Shown here in pieces: positions 44,514-56,672 of a stretch of DNA of 64,000 nt. The stretch is from Stictocephala bisonia. Lineage: Eukaryota > Arthropoda > Insecta > Hemiptera > Membracidae. The stretch is taken from contig JAQJVL010000059.1 in assembly GCA_035578905.1 (NCBI GenBank), positions 868,001 to 932,000 on the forward strand, given 5' to 3'. Made by a program: the position numbers and the translations under genes. The notes beneath the pieces were generated by a model. It did no database searches. It had not been told where the DNA came from and was given only the letters and a program-made list of their open reading frames with translations. How positions within the stretch are numbered: the first letter of the stretch is position 1; each line of letters starts with the position of its first letter.

Positions 44514-44596
44514 GTTAGTTGAATTTATTTCGACTATTTAATTCTTAATCATACTAGGCCTGGCTGGCTGCTGTTCATGTAAGCTTTTCTCCTGTA

Positions 44597-45264
44597 TTAA
44601 CCCTATAACCGGTGAGTCTTTTTGTCTCAACCGCTAAGCTCTTAAAGGCGAATTCGCAAGGATTTTTCTAAAAATTTATAAGAAATACATAAATAATATT
44701 ATATACTAAGTGTCATATATCATTATTTTCAGTAAAAAACAAGGAACAATATTATGTAAAAATCAAACTTGCCAAAAAATCCATGTTGTTCTTCTGCTCC
44801 AAAATATATAAAAAATATTTTTTTTCAAAACATTTTTTATTTTCACACACTTGTTGGATCCTTATCCTTAAGTCTAATTAAAAAATCAAGATAGCAAAAT
44901 TGTTCAAAATATGTTTTAGATTGAAAATATATAGGGGGCCTACACTTATAATCTAATAACACATATAATATTATAAAAAATTTTCGCTATGTACAAGAAT
45001 GTCACAATGTAATTATTGCGGGTCATCAGCATCTACTTCAACTTCTGGGGCTGAAGAGAAACGAAAATAACTTAACTATGAATGATTATTACTCTATAGT
45101 TTTTGTAGAAAAAAATAATATATCATAGTATGTATAAATGTGCGCTGTGTCGGTGCAATAATAAAATAAACAATGCACTACATAATGCGTCTCGATCGAG
45201 ACGTTAGCGGTTGAGCGTGGCGTAAATGGATCTCAACCGAGACGCATAGTGGTTCTAGGGTTAA
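44597..45264. mobile_element. TTAA-flanked piggyBac-like MITE in intron 1
   Basis: TTAA at 44,597-44,600 is followed by CCCTATAACCGGTG. GGTTCTAGGG precedes TTAA at 45,261-45,264, so the inverted termini share CCCTA.AACC. Palindromic GTCTCGATCGAGAC at about 45,187 and GATCTCAACCGAGACGC near the right end echo GTCTCAACCGC near the left. No coding capacity. The length is 668 bp including duplications. Confidence 0.8.
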
Positions 45265-46800
45265 GGCATTATCTCCCATATATATATATCAGATAGATAG
45301 ATAGATAGGCTTAAGTTTAAAGAAAATAACTGTTTTGAAATTTAAACATGAATTTTATATAATTATTACCAATCACATTACATGTAAACAACAAGTAAAT
45401 CAGATTAACCCTCTTAAGCTGCTCATTTTGTTCTAAATGTTAGTTAGTTTTCACATCAACTTCCATGTAACTTTTTTAATTTGTGAATATTAGATATACT
45501 GACTTAAGCATTAAGTATTTGAAAACCTCTTTATAGAAAAGACTGAATAACAAATTGAAAATTATAAAATCTTGTACGTGCTTTCAAAGACTACTTTCGG
45601 TTTTTTTTCTCGAAACCTCCATAAAATAGCCATATTCTGAAGTGATATCAAAAAAATATTTGGGGAATAGCCAATTTATCCAAGAAATGTTTTTTTGACC
45701 CTTCAAAATTCAACCATTGTAATTGGTAATTATATGGATTAGGCTATTGGTAAATATAGCATTGTGGGTTCAATTTTATCCCGATCATTAACTGTAAAGG
45801 GTTTTTCAATCCATTATTAAACATGATTATACCGGGCATGAGCCTAACATAACCAAACCTAACTATACCTAACATAACCTGTCCAAGCTTAACATACATA
45901 ACCAATCCTATCATAATCTTACCAATCCTAACATAAACCAACCAATACAGGCATATTTCCGGCCCTAACATGCTTAATATTGGTTAGCTGATAGCAATTT
46001 GAAGAAAATATTGTCTGCATAGTGGAACTTGCATATCAATAGTTTGTTACAGATGAAATTAATTTATTTAAAAAAGTTTTTAAGTGGTTCTATTAAAATT
46101 TGATTTATTAAACCTTCTAACATAATTTTATGTTAGATTTTGCTTATTAAATTTAAAAAGAATAGAAGTAGTGTTTGTAAATAAATTGGCTACTGAAAAG
46201 GTAAGCACAATTCCTGTAACCTGCTCTCTTGAAAATATTTAATAAATAGCCTATAAATGTCTTATTTTTTACTTTTATTTTGGTAATTTCTTGCAAACAT
46301 ATATACCATCCAATATAAATATTGGTATTAATGCAGTTTCTAGACACTTTGCACGTCCTGACATTTTTATCTTCATAGGATAGAATCAGGTCCATATTTT
46401 CTGGGAAAATAGTTTTTACTGTACAGAAAACTCGTTTTGTACTATAAATAAAAAAAATATATTTTATTGCAATTTTTAATTTATTTATATGTCTGTACTT
46501 AAGCAATATTATCTGTAATTTTTTTTTTTTTTTTTTTTTTTTGATTATGCTAAACAACAATTTGATGATAACTTTAAAAAAAAAAGACATTTTCGGGCAA
46601 ATTGTGTATATGGCAGCCATTGCACAATGATAATAAAAGCTAAATGACTAATCACAAAAACAAATTTGTGTACATTTCTAGTGGAGGGATGGCCAGCAGG
46701 CTTTCCCAGAGGCCAGGCACTTGATTTTAAGTTGGCTGTTCCCAAACCGCCAAGTCACGGCTGGAAATAATATACATTTAGTAGGAATACATTCTTCAAA
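45265..46800. other. Intronic stretch with simple repeats
   Basis: A (TAGA)n-like run lies at about 45,287-45,309. A degenerate CCTAAC-rich tract lies at 45,840-45,965, and a 24-base poly-T run at about 46,519-46,542. I recognise no element that explains the poly-T run. Confidence 0.5.
45840..45965. repeat. Degenerate CCTAAC-rich tract
   Basis: AACATAACC, CCTAACTATACC and CCTAACATAACC variants recur irregularly over about 120 bp. It is too irregular to be a telomeric (CCTAA)n array. Confidence 0.6.
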
Positions 46801-49099
46801 AAGCAAAGAACGCTTGAACTGCGGATGAACAAATTGAAGAATAATATACATGTAACTGAACTATCTTATGAAGCTTGTACACATTTTCAAAAGAAAATAA
46901 CTGATATATGGACATAAATTGAAACGATACAATCAGACATTTAGTTATCTAGCAATAGATTGGAAGATGGATTGGAAATAAGATGGCACTTGGAAGATAT
47001 TTACGACTCTACAAAGCTGTACCTTGAAACAAAAATTTAAAAATATAAAAATCACACGCGGCTAGCGGAAGCTCTTCATCGTTATACTTCAAATGTTCCT
47101 TTTCAACTGTATACACCAGTTGAGAGTTTTCAGAATTTTAGAAGACGTTTCAAAAACTACATTCGTTAAATGGAGACATTAGTTCAACATTTAAGGTCCC
47201 GGTAGATTTGTTTTTACAAACAATTACTCCACAATTTAATGAACAACTTTGTGATGTGAGTATTCTGGACCTTCCACTGAACAAAACCTACAAGGAACTA
47301 ATTCAGTTTTTAATAATCAAATTAGAGCTAAAACATAGTATTTGGGCTGGTCAACACAAGTTCATAACACAAATCCAATTGAGGGATGAATATATAGAGG
47401 AATATGCTACTGCTCTTAAGAAAATAAGTGTCGACTACCAATTTACTTGTACAAAATGAAATTAATCAGTTTCTGACAAAGTACTACGTATGCATTTTGT
47501 AAGGGGATTAAAAGGCGATGATATCTGTGTTTGTTACTGCAAGATGCTTTACAGCAAACATTTAATCAAGTAATAGGAAAGGCAACAACATTAGAATCAG
47601 CAAAACATAGAAGTTCAGTAATCAGTCATCAAAACGAAATTCACCAAATAACGAAGAAGAACATTCAGTCTAAGAACGATAGGAGAATGAATGAAACTGA
47701 TGAATCTGCATGCTTCTCCTGATTATCAATTACAATTTGAGAATATTAAAAAGAAATGTTACAGATGTGAAGATATTTCTCATAGGGCTCATCAGTGTAG
47801 ATTTAAATCTACTGAATGTAATTACTGCAAAAGAATTGGACACTTATCACAAGTTTGTTTGAAGAAGTCAGGTAGGGAAATAAAACAATCTGATGAAACT
47901 TGTGAAGGTACAGATGATACTCATGACATATTCCAGCTGCACTGAAAATCAAACGAGAAATTTATGATTGAAGTAAAACTAGAAAGAAGATTAACATCAA
48001 TGGAACTGGATACTGGAGCATCTCTCAGTGTTATATCATACGATACATTCAAACTTCTGAATATAAAAAAAAAAAATTTTTAATACTGATGTTCAACTCC
48101 GGACCTATACAGATGAAATAATTCAGCCAAACGGAGTAATATTTTTAAATTTTGATTATGGTAATCAGTCCTTTATTGGTAAACTTAACATCTTGAACAA
48201 AAAGGTAGAATATTTGGAAGAGACTGGATAAAAGAAATTCAGCTCAATCCAGCAGATATTCGTGCACTGAAAACAGAAATCAAGGAAAACAGTGTTCTAG
48301 AACTGGATACTTTCATGGTTTGTTACAGTCATATTTTTAAAGAAGGGGTTAGAAAAATACCAAATGAACTTTTGGGGCCATTTCAGGGTGAATGATGCCT
48401 ATTTTACATTAAACCTAGACATATGCTATGTGCATTAAAAGACAGAATAGAAAATTAACTTAAAAAATCTAGAAGATTTAGGTATTATTACACAAGTAGA
48501 AATGTCGGATTGGGGCACACAAATTGTTCTAGTTGTTAAATGAAACGGTTCAGTTAGAATTTGTGCTGATTACAAGGTAACACTAAATAAGATAATTAAG
48601 GATGAACACTACTTTTTTCCAACAATAAAATACATGTTTTCTATGAGGCATGGTAGATTATTTTGTATGCTTGACATCAGAAACGCCTATTTACATTTAC
48701 AGATGGATGAGGACAGTGCAAACATACAGATAATAAGCACACATTGAGGATTATTCAAGGTCAACAGACTTATGTTCGGAGGTGCCAATCATCTGGCAAA
48801 AATGTATGGACAAAACATTACAGGATTTGGAAGGTTTATAGTGCTTCTTCGACGATATCATCATTCCGGGCTCAACGGAGGAATAATTACTTTGTCAACT
48901 GAAACAGGTATTTGAACGTCTAAGGCTCAATGACTTGAGGTTAAACAGAGAAAAATATAGATTTTACCAGACTAAAATTGAATTTTTAGGACATGTAATT
49001 GATAGTCAGGGTCTACACAAGCAAGATACAAAGCATTTTAAAAAACAAACGTCCTGAAAATGTATCTGAACCTTTCATGGCTTAGCGAAATATTATGAA

Positions 49100-50003
49100 A
49101 TGAAAAAAGTCTTTATTTTAAGGCGAAGTTAGGACTTTCTTCCACTTAACCTGATATTATATGTACACAATTCAATATATAAAAAAATTATCTAAGTAAA
49201 ACAAAAGAAAACTATAATATAAATAAATTGACATTATAATAAATATACCACCCTAATTGAACAGGAATGATGTCAGTAATAATTCATCAATTAATTCATA
49301 ACTGTAATTTAAAATCATAAAAGCAAATAAATCATAGATAAATTTAAAACAGGTCCTAACACTTTATATTTTATAATTTCCGAACACACACATACCTACT
49401 TCACCACAGAGAATTAATATTCATCTCTGTGATAACATTTACTCTCCCACTCGCTCAATTGCACGTATACACAAACACACACACATCAACCATGCCACTC
49501 CCCACATGAGCACCAGCCACAGCCACCGAAACTCACAGCCCACTCGAGCCCCGCAGCAGATGGGACTTAAACTCTACCCTGAACTGAGCACGATCCTCGA
49601 TGTTTCTTATCTAATCAGTAAGAGAGTTCCATAATGACATGCAGAAACGATAAATGATTTATTGAAAATAGATGACCGGTGAATTGGAATGCAGAGAAGT
49701 AAGGCACCCCTTCTTGTTTTCCGGGCACTCAGATTAGAAAGGAAAGTGAAATTATCAAATAAATATTTAGGTGACTTAGTGCGCAAAATTGTGTGAAGAA
49801 GTGAAAGAATGTGGAACTGGAATAAGTGATGAAGTTTCAAAAGGGATAGCTGCTCATAAAAAGGGGTAACATGGTCTCTTCTCTGGAGGTTAAAGATGAA
49901 TCTTATACAGTAATTTTGCGCCGTTGGAGTTTTTCTAACAGCTCGGCAGTCATATCACAAGTCACTACATCACAGTAATTAAAGTGGGTAAGTACCACTT
50001 TAT
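49100..50003 (-). mobile_element. Non-LTR retroposon inserted in the gypsy pol
   Basis: The gypsy frame reads up to a GLAKYY-like block near 49,097 and resumes with a YYNKFIKDLA block at about 50,011. Between them is a minus-strand non-LTR copy of about 900 bp. Its 3' end at the left has AAAAAAGTCTTTATTTTAAG, the G(T)TAGGAC core shared with 7.84 and 63.1 kb. Both edges carry ATATTAT, a possible 7-bp target duplication. The coding part reads leftward (49,840-49,607), with a stop-free end of the RT C-terminus. Confidence 0.85.
49607..49840 (-). pseudogene. RT C-terminal fragment of the nested non-LTR
   Basis: The frame contains FHILSLLHTIL, LFDNFTFLSNLSARKTRRGA and IFNKSFIVSACH. It is clearly the same family as 63,374-63,847 (YHILTLLYVII, RYSFLSQISSHYTRRGAILL, IFNQSFLVTSCRLWNSL). 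5'-truncated and inactive. Confidence 0.8.
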
Positions 50004-51590
50004 ATTATACTATTATAACAAATTCATCAAAGATTTGGCCATATTGCTATATCCTTTAAAACAATTACTACGAAAAGGAGCCATTTTTACTTGGAACTCA
50101 GCTTGTTAAAGTATTTTTCAAAAAATTAAACATTTTATTACAAGTGATGATGTATTTAGTTCATTTTGATCCAAAGCGGCAATTAGTGTTAGCTACGGAT
50201 GCTTCACCTTTTGAAATAGGGGCTGTATTATCACATAATTTTGAAGATGGCACAGATAAACCAATAGCCTTTGCATCTAGGACATTGACAAGAGGTGAAC
50301 AACAAAAGTACTTACAAATAGATATAGAAGCCTTAGGTTTATATTGGAGACGAAACAAGTTTTTTTTACTGTTATGTACGCAAGTTTATATTATAAACTG
50401 ATCATAAACCATTAGTGTTTATTTTCAATCCAGCAAAAACACTACCTATTATATCAGCTACATGCATGTTTAACTATGCCCATTTTCTATCCGGTTTTGA
50501 CTATGAAATAGAATATGGAAATACAGCCATACACAGTAATGCTGATTACCTATCACGTTTCCTGACTGAGTTGATACATGAGAATAGCATTAAAGTCAGG
50601 ACAATCGCTGAATGATATGAATTCCATGACAACGAACTTTCTATTCAGGATGGTTGCATAATGAGAGTTTGGAGAGTGTTAATTCCGGATTCTTTAAGAA
50701 AAACATGTGCTTTGTGAACTGCATATCGTCCACTTGGGCGTGGTTTAGATGAAAGCTCTGGTTTGCAGTTTTTACTGGTGGAAAACTATGGAGAAAGATA
50801 TTGAGGAAATGGTTGCATCATGCCGACAATGTATTGAAAAACGCAACAAACCTCCAAAAATAAAACATCCATGAGAATAACCAACCAACGCATGAGAAAG
50901 GGTTAATATTGACTTCACAGGACCAACAGATGGTCAACAATTAATACTTTATTGTTGTTGATGCTTTCAGGAGATGGGTTGAAGTTATTCCTACGTGCAA
51001 GTATTGGACAATACAAGAGTTACAAAAAATATTTTCAACTTTTGGATTTCCCCAAATACTGGTCTCAGATAATGGTAGACAATTCAATTCTGAGAAGTTT
51101 GAAGTATTCTTAAACACATGTGGTTTTATTCACAAGATATCTGCTCCATACCATCCCAGCTCTAATGGCCAGGCTGAGAGGTTTATGCAGACAGTGAAGA
51201 AATCATTAAGGTCAATGGAGGGGGAAAAGAGATCACTACAATATTAACTTCAAAGTTTATTGATGCAACCTTGTCAGTCTCCAAATGTGACTGGTACTTC
51301 GGCATACCATCTGATATTTGAAAGAAATATCAGGACGAACCTATCAATAATTGTTCCTAAAATACTTAAAGTAAATAGAAAAAATAGAACAGAACGGTAG
51401 GAATCAGAAGAGTTTTAAAAATAGGGGATAGAGTACAAGCCCGAAACTATTCGAATGGGTAAAGTAAATGGTGTGTTGGATACATAATTTCAAGAGAAAG
51501 GAACGTGATGTATACAATAAAATTGGACGATGGTCGAATTTAGAAAAAACACATTGATCAACTCATTAAATGTTTAATATCACTAAGACG

Positions 51591-52651
51591 TAATTAGTGG
51601 TAGAGGTGACATATGTTATTAATTATGCCTGCAATTCATGTGTTATTTGTCTATGGAATCTGACATTAATGTTTTGATGTTTTCATAATGAATGTTTTTA
51701 AAAATACAGAATGTTTGTGTTAAATAACTTCTTATTAATTTACTTAATATTTTAAATATATGAAACATATTACATGGATAAGTATCGTCATGTTTCTGAA
51801 ACTAACATAAAAACAATGATCTTACCATTAATATTAATTGTAGGCTGTATAAATTACATTTTAACACATATCAAATATTTACTAAATATCAAATATAAAA
51901 AATAATTAATTGAGTATTGTATGTAACTGTTTGTTTATTTATTACTATACATACTATTTTGTTATAAGTTTAATACATCAGTTAAATGTTATTTGAATGT
52001 AACAATAATTCCTCTAATTGAGAGAAAAATAAAGAATTTATTATTATTATTATTATAACTGCAAACTCACATATTTACACTTTCAATAACAAGATATTTC
52101 TTCTTCCTCATAAGACAGTTTTATAAATTATATTATGAAACACAAAATATCTTCAAAGCACCACAGTATGAATCAGAAATTACTTTTATATTTTCTGTAA
52201 TCAAAAATACAACAAAATTGAAAATCATGGACCGCAATAAATTTTTAACTAAATTTGTCGCTTAATTGAATTTAACTAATTGAAAAGATGTCCACATCCC
52301 CCAAAATTCTGAGATATTTACTGACAAACCTCCTTAACCTTCTGATCCCTATAGCAGCCCTATTCAATCATAACAAAAAACCGTGGGAAATTTATGCCAA
52401 TTTCCTAAAAATAACTGTGCCGGTAATACTTTAAACTACGCCCTTCGGCCTTTACTCATGCATGCGCAAGGCTACCCTTGCACGGACAGACAGATAATAT
52501 GGACAGGCAATGTTACATTTATTTTGAAGTGTTATGTATTCGTAGTTCTTGACAAATATTATTTTTCACTGCAATTTCGTTAAAATGTGTCAAATGATTC
52601 GTAAATCAGACTTAATTAATTTCTCACAAGATTAAGATAATTTTTTAACAC
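51591..52651. other. Intronic stretch after the gypsy element; possible retroposon tail
   Basis: Non-coding. At 52,025-52,063 the plus strand reads AAAAATAAAGAATTTATTAT followed by (TTA)n, a typical non-LTR-type 3' end. No coding part precedes it. The rest is AT-rich. Confidence 0.5.
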
Positions 52652-54012
52652 TCAATCAATCAATCAATCAAAATATCTTTATTTCATATTAGTACAAAGT
52701 ACAGAAATAGTGTCAACCTTAATTAAAATTTAAGGACAAATTAAACATTTTGTAACCTTAAACAATACACATAGCAAACTATTTGAAAAAAAAAAAAAAA
52801 AACAATAGCAATAAAATCCCATTTTAATGGTTCAGAAGTACAAATTCATTAATGGAGTAAAATGATGAGTCTATCAAAAACTCTTTTAATAATTTAAGAA
52901 ATTTGTTTTGATTTTTCTCCTGTTTAATGATTTGTGGCAAACTGTCAAAAAACTTGTTTCCTTTAAAAGTAATTTTCTTTTCAAAAAAACACAGTCTATG
53001 TTGTTCAATCAGTCTATGTGGTCTAGTATTATATTGATGTACGGTGTTACCTATTGCAATTTTATTGTTCAAAAAAATGAATTTTATTGTCTCATAAATA
53101 TATAGACTATACACTGTAAAAATTTTAAGTTTTGAAAATAAATGTTTAGCAGAGTCTGATTGTTTCAAATTAAACATTATTCTTAGCGCTCTTTTTTGCT
53201 GAATTAAAATCCTGTCTAAATTTTTTGTAGTTGTGGTGCCATATATACAAATTCCATAGGAAATATGTGAATGGATTAATGCATAGTAAATGGATTTTAA
53301 TGTTTCAATATTACATGAATGTGCCATTCTCCTTAGAGCATAAAGACCACTTGAAGTTTTTCTCACCACAAGATTTACATGCCCATTCCAAGTTAAATTT
53401 TTGTCTATAACTAATCCCAAAAATTTCGTTTCTTCTACTTGGTTTAAAATCTCATTTCCTACAAATATTGTGGGGCTTAATTTTATTTTGGCTTGTTTTG
53501 TGGAAAAGGAAATAAAATTAGATTTACTTGAATTCAAAAGAAGATTTTTACTTTTAAGAAAATCTTTTACTAATGATAAGCCAATGTGAGAGGTAATTTC
53601 AATTGGTTCTTCACTTTCCGCAGTTACAATTATATTTGTATCATCTGCATAAAGGCACAATTTATTATAATTGCCCCATACTATTCCTGGTAGACCTCTC
53701 AAGTAGCATAGAAATAGTAGGGGTCCCAATATAGATCCTTGTGGGACTCCATATTGTACAGTTAAAAGGCGAGAAGCATATGTTTCCTTATACCTAATTT
53801 TTCCATATTCTATGTATTGATTGATTTCAACAAATTGTTTCCTTTCTGAAAGATATGATCTAAACCATGTCAATTCTGTACTCTCCACCCCAAGAGTACA
53901 AAGAACATTCAACAGCTTGCTATGATCAACACTATCGAATGCTCTAGATAAATCTAAGAAAATTCCGATTGTTTTTTGCCCTTTATCCACTGATTCAATT
54001 ATAGATTCGATG
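52652..54012 (-). mobile_element. 5'-truncated Jockey/CR1-like non-LTR retrotransposon
   Basis: The 3' end is at about 52,652-52,672, where the minus strand ends AATAAAGATATTTTGATTG followed by (ATTG)n. Next to it is a coding frame of about 395 codons reading from 54,012. The 5' truncation is inside the RT domain. A stretch of A at 52,784-52,801 lies in the 3' region. The 5' junction lies in a small local duplication (GAGTGGGTTTTAATTTTT at about 54,012 and 54,061). Confidence 0.85.
52824..54012 (-). pseudogene. Reverse transcriptase of the 52.7-54.0 kb element, open but truncated
   Basis: A minus-strand frame of 388 codons from 53,990, with similarity a little further upstream. It contains IGIFLDLSRAFDSVDHSKLL (motif A, catalytic Asp), YGVPQGSILGPLLFLCYL (motif B), LCLYADDTNIIV (motif C, YADD), LLLNSSKSNF, TKFLGLVIDKNLTW, HISYGICIYGTT, RILIQQKRALRIM, and the C-terminus FFDSLPQ to FYSINEFVLL. 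It is the best-preserved RT in the window, without internal stops. The endonuclease and fingers are missing, so it cannot act autonomously. Confidence 0.9.
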
Positions 54013-56672
54013 AGTGGGTTTTAATTTTTTTACCTTAAGAGTGGGAGTATAATTACCTTAAGAGTGGGTTTTAATTTTTATACTATAACCTTTTGACAAA
54101 AATTATAGTGCAGACTACAAAAGATGATACCGTCTAAAATACTGTTGGAATTTAGGTTAACCAAGAATCAGGCGAAGGTATGTATTCTGAAATTATCCTT
54201 TGGAACTCAGCTAGTTTCATTATTTCAGATTTATTAAACTAACTGAAAATAAACATTGGAAAATGAAATGGAATGCGTTATGTGGTAATAAGTGATTGAA
54301 ATGTTGACCAGCAGAACGAGAAGTAAGCCATAATCAGTGCCCATAAGCAGTGGAAAGTGGTTTTGGTTTAGTTATAAAGAGATTCAGTTTTGTAATCTAC
54401 ATCCATGTTTTTAGGGTGGTCTTTAAACATAGATGAGTCTTAATAAGTTACGAGGATAGTAAGTTGGAGCAAATAGTTCATAGCATGGCCACTTGGTTCT
54501 CACGCATCAGCCATTACTTGCTTTTCTATTTCAACTGTACGGTTCTATTATTATAATTAGGTATGGTGAGTGCTATTTGTTAAGGTCCAATCTAGTGGAC
54601 TCTAAGTTGCTTTTTAAAGATTTTTAATTTACATTAGTCAACAATGACATTTGAAGTTTTGCATGTTTCACAGAGCAAACACTAAAAAATCACATAATTT
54701 AAAAAGGAAAAAAAACGCAGGTTACGGTCCACTAGAACAGTTCTTCCCCATTAATATGACACTTGAAGTATAGCGATATGATCAATAATAAGGACCGATT
54801 AATAAGGAAATAGAAATCCATGTTATGGGGTGTTTTTCGTGGAGGGAAACGGCCACCTTAATGCAAGTTACAAATCATAGAAATTTAGGATAAGTTAGAT
54901 TAGGTTAAATTTGGTATGAAAAAAACTTTTTGTGACAAAAAAATAATTTTATTGCAAATCCAATAATATATTTGTGTTCAATAAAACTTCATTCAACTTT
55001 ATCTTTAAATTTGTCAATATCAAATTCATTTGTATCTCTATCTATTTATCTTAGACCTCTATCTTTTTAGAAAATAGAACATGCAAGGCTTTCCTCTATG
55101 GGTTTTTATGTAAAAAAAGTTGTTCAAATTTCAAATCTGATGAAATTTCTGTCAGGAATTATATTTTGTACAACTTTTGTCTCTAGACTCTTTGCCATCT
55201 TGCTATCTTAAAATAATGGCCTTTTTAAAAATATATATATGTCAATGATTAGCTTGTACCCTTATGGATGATATAAGGACTGAATTGCACTTGCCTAAGA
55301 AGTATAGAATTTGTCATCATTACTTCATCCTTTCTTGGTTTTCAGTTTATGAATGAATAAGTGTTGTTAAAACAACTTCAATATTAATCAATAAATTAAT
55401 GTATCAGTAATTGCCTAAGTAACTGATGTGTGGTTGAAGTAAAGAAAAGGACTGGTTAACGTTGAGTGCGGGCCACTCGGATGCGAGGGGTGTAGTTCCG
55501 ACATGCAGGGCTTACAAGTGGCCCGTAGGCAAGGGGTCCGCCATGTGCTACGGAGCCATGCCTCTTGAATGTGTTTAACAAAAAATATTACTGAAACTAA
55601 GGAAAATTTTCTATAAGAACTACTTGAATATTGTATATTATTATAAAAAAATACAACATCACTACAAACATTCCTAAAAGGAATCAGTCTAGTTCCATAT
55701 GTTGTTCGAAGTTGTGTCATCATAATACATGGCATTGGTTTTTTGGCTGTTATGTTAAGTAGGTTATTTAGATTTTAAATGTAATGAAAATTTCATAGTC
55801 AGATATAAATTTGTGGTTGGTAGTTTTTTTGTAGAACTTACTCAGCCACAATTTTCTTAAACAGATATATAATATACAATGGCTTATCTCAAAAAAGCGA
55901 TGTACTTTAAAGTTTCAGAAACATGAAAATATCTTACTAATCGCTTTTGAAGGTCGTTATGATGATTTGTCCAGTCTTATATTGATAATTGCCAACCAGT
56001 CGTGGTTTGTGTGAAATGAGTAATTTAGGTTAGATTATGTTAGGTTAGGGTCTGACTCTGATACCAGAGAGCATATTCAAACCATTGAACATACGTGGCG
56101 GGAAGTGTGTTGAAACATTCTCTGGTACACCATCTTTACGGACATATAGCAGAATTCTGTTAATGATGGTATAATCGGTTTTCAGTGAGTTAATTATTTC
56201 CCAATTTAATAATCAAAATTAATTAATGTACTTTCCCTTGAGACCGGAAAAATATAAACAAAATGTTGTAACCACTACATTAGAACTTGTGGCCTTTTGA
56301 AGTGGTGAATTTAGCTGATTTAAAATCACTATTAAGACAAAACCGTTCACAGTACAAATTTAATTTTTTATAACTACAGTTTTTTACACATAACTGAAGG
56401 GATTAAGATGTTTTTCATTTTTTTTAAATTGTAATTTTAAATTGTAAAAATATTTATAATTTTAAACCTTAAAAAAAGGTATATTTTCTTATATTGTACT
56501 GGTAAGAAATGTAATCTACTAGACTTATTCCATTTATTGGATTTTTTAATTGATATTGTTGTTTTTTATAGTAGTATACACTATTGAAATAGTTATAATA
56601 GAAAACTGTATTTTTCTTAACCATTCCTTGTCTTTTACTTTAACCACACACACTTAGGCAATGATTGTTATA
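54013..56672. other. Intronic stretch without a recognised gene
   Basis: A short duplication (GAGTGGGTTTTAATTTTT and TACCTTAAGAGTGGG-type units) lies at 54,012-54,085. A GC-richer segment at 55,461-55,560 has a perfect 9-bp hairpin (CGGGCCACT at 55,469 with AGTGGCCCG at 55,517). Nothing else is recognised. Confidence 0.5.

Larger units (their letters stand above)
46810..51590 (+). pseudogene. Ty3/gypsy retrotransposon body, decayed, with a nested non-LTR
   Basis: Plus-strand fragments follow gypsy order. A gag-like region comes first (46,810-47,720, with ending motifs of the capsid). Two CCHC zinc knuckles follow at 47,757-47,870 (C-x2-C-x4-H-x4-C twice: CYRCEDISHRAHQC and CNYCKRIGHLSQVC). 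Next is a retropepsin DTGAS at about 48,012-48,026, then reverse transcriptase (LFCMLDIRNAYLHLQMDE and an FFDD catalytic motif near 48,850). RNase H (DASPFEIGAVL, DHKPL, HSNADYLSR) lies at 50,144-50,615 and integrase at 50,740-51,540 (zinc-binding C-x2-C, SDNGRQF, NGQAERF). Many stops and frame changes interrupt every domain, so it is inactive. An unrelated non-LTR copy is inserted between the RT and the RNase H. No LTR was identified at either end. Confidence 0.9.

Noticed and set aside
45840..45965. Telomeric repeat
   Set aside because: The units are irregular and not in tandem, and the tract is internal.
46153..46620. Minus-strand ORF of 155 codons
   Set aside because: It is Lys/Ile/Phe-rich from AT-rich DNA and passes through a poly-T run. 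No domain is visible.
46600..51800. LTRs of the gypsy element
   Set aside because: I compared the sequence before the gag with that after the integrase and found no convincing direct repeat. They may be lost or too diverged to see by eye.
55415..55735. Minus-strand ORF of 106 codons
   Set aside because: No recognisable domain. It spans a GC-richer patch in an intron and has no splice context.
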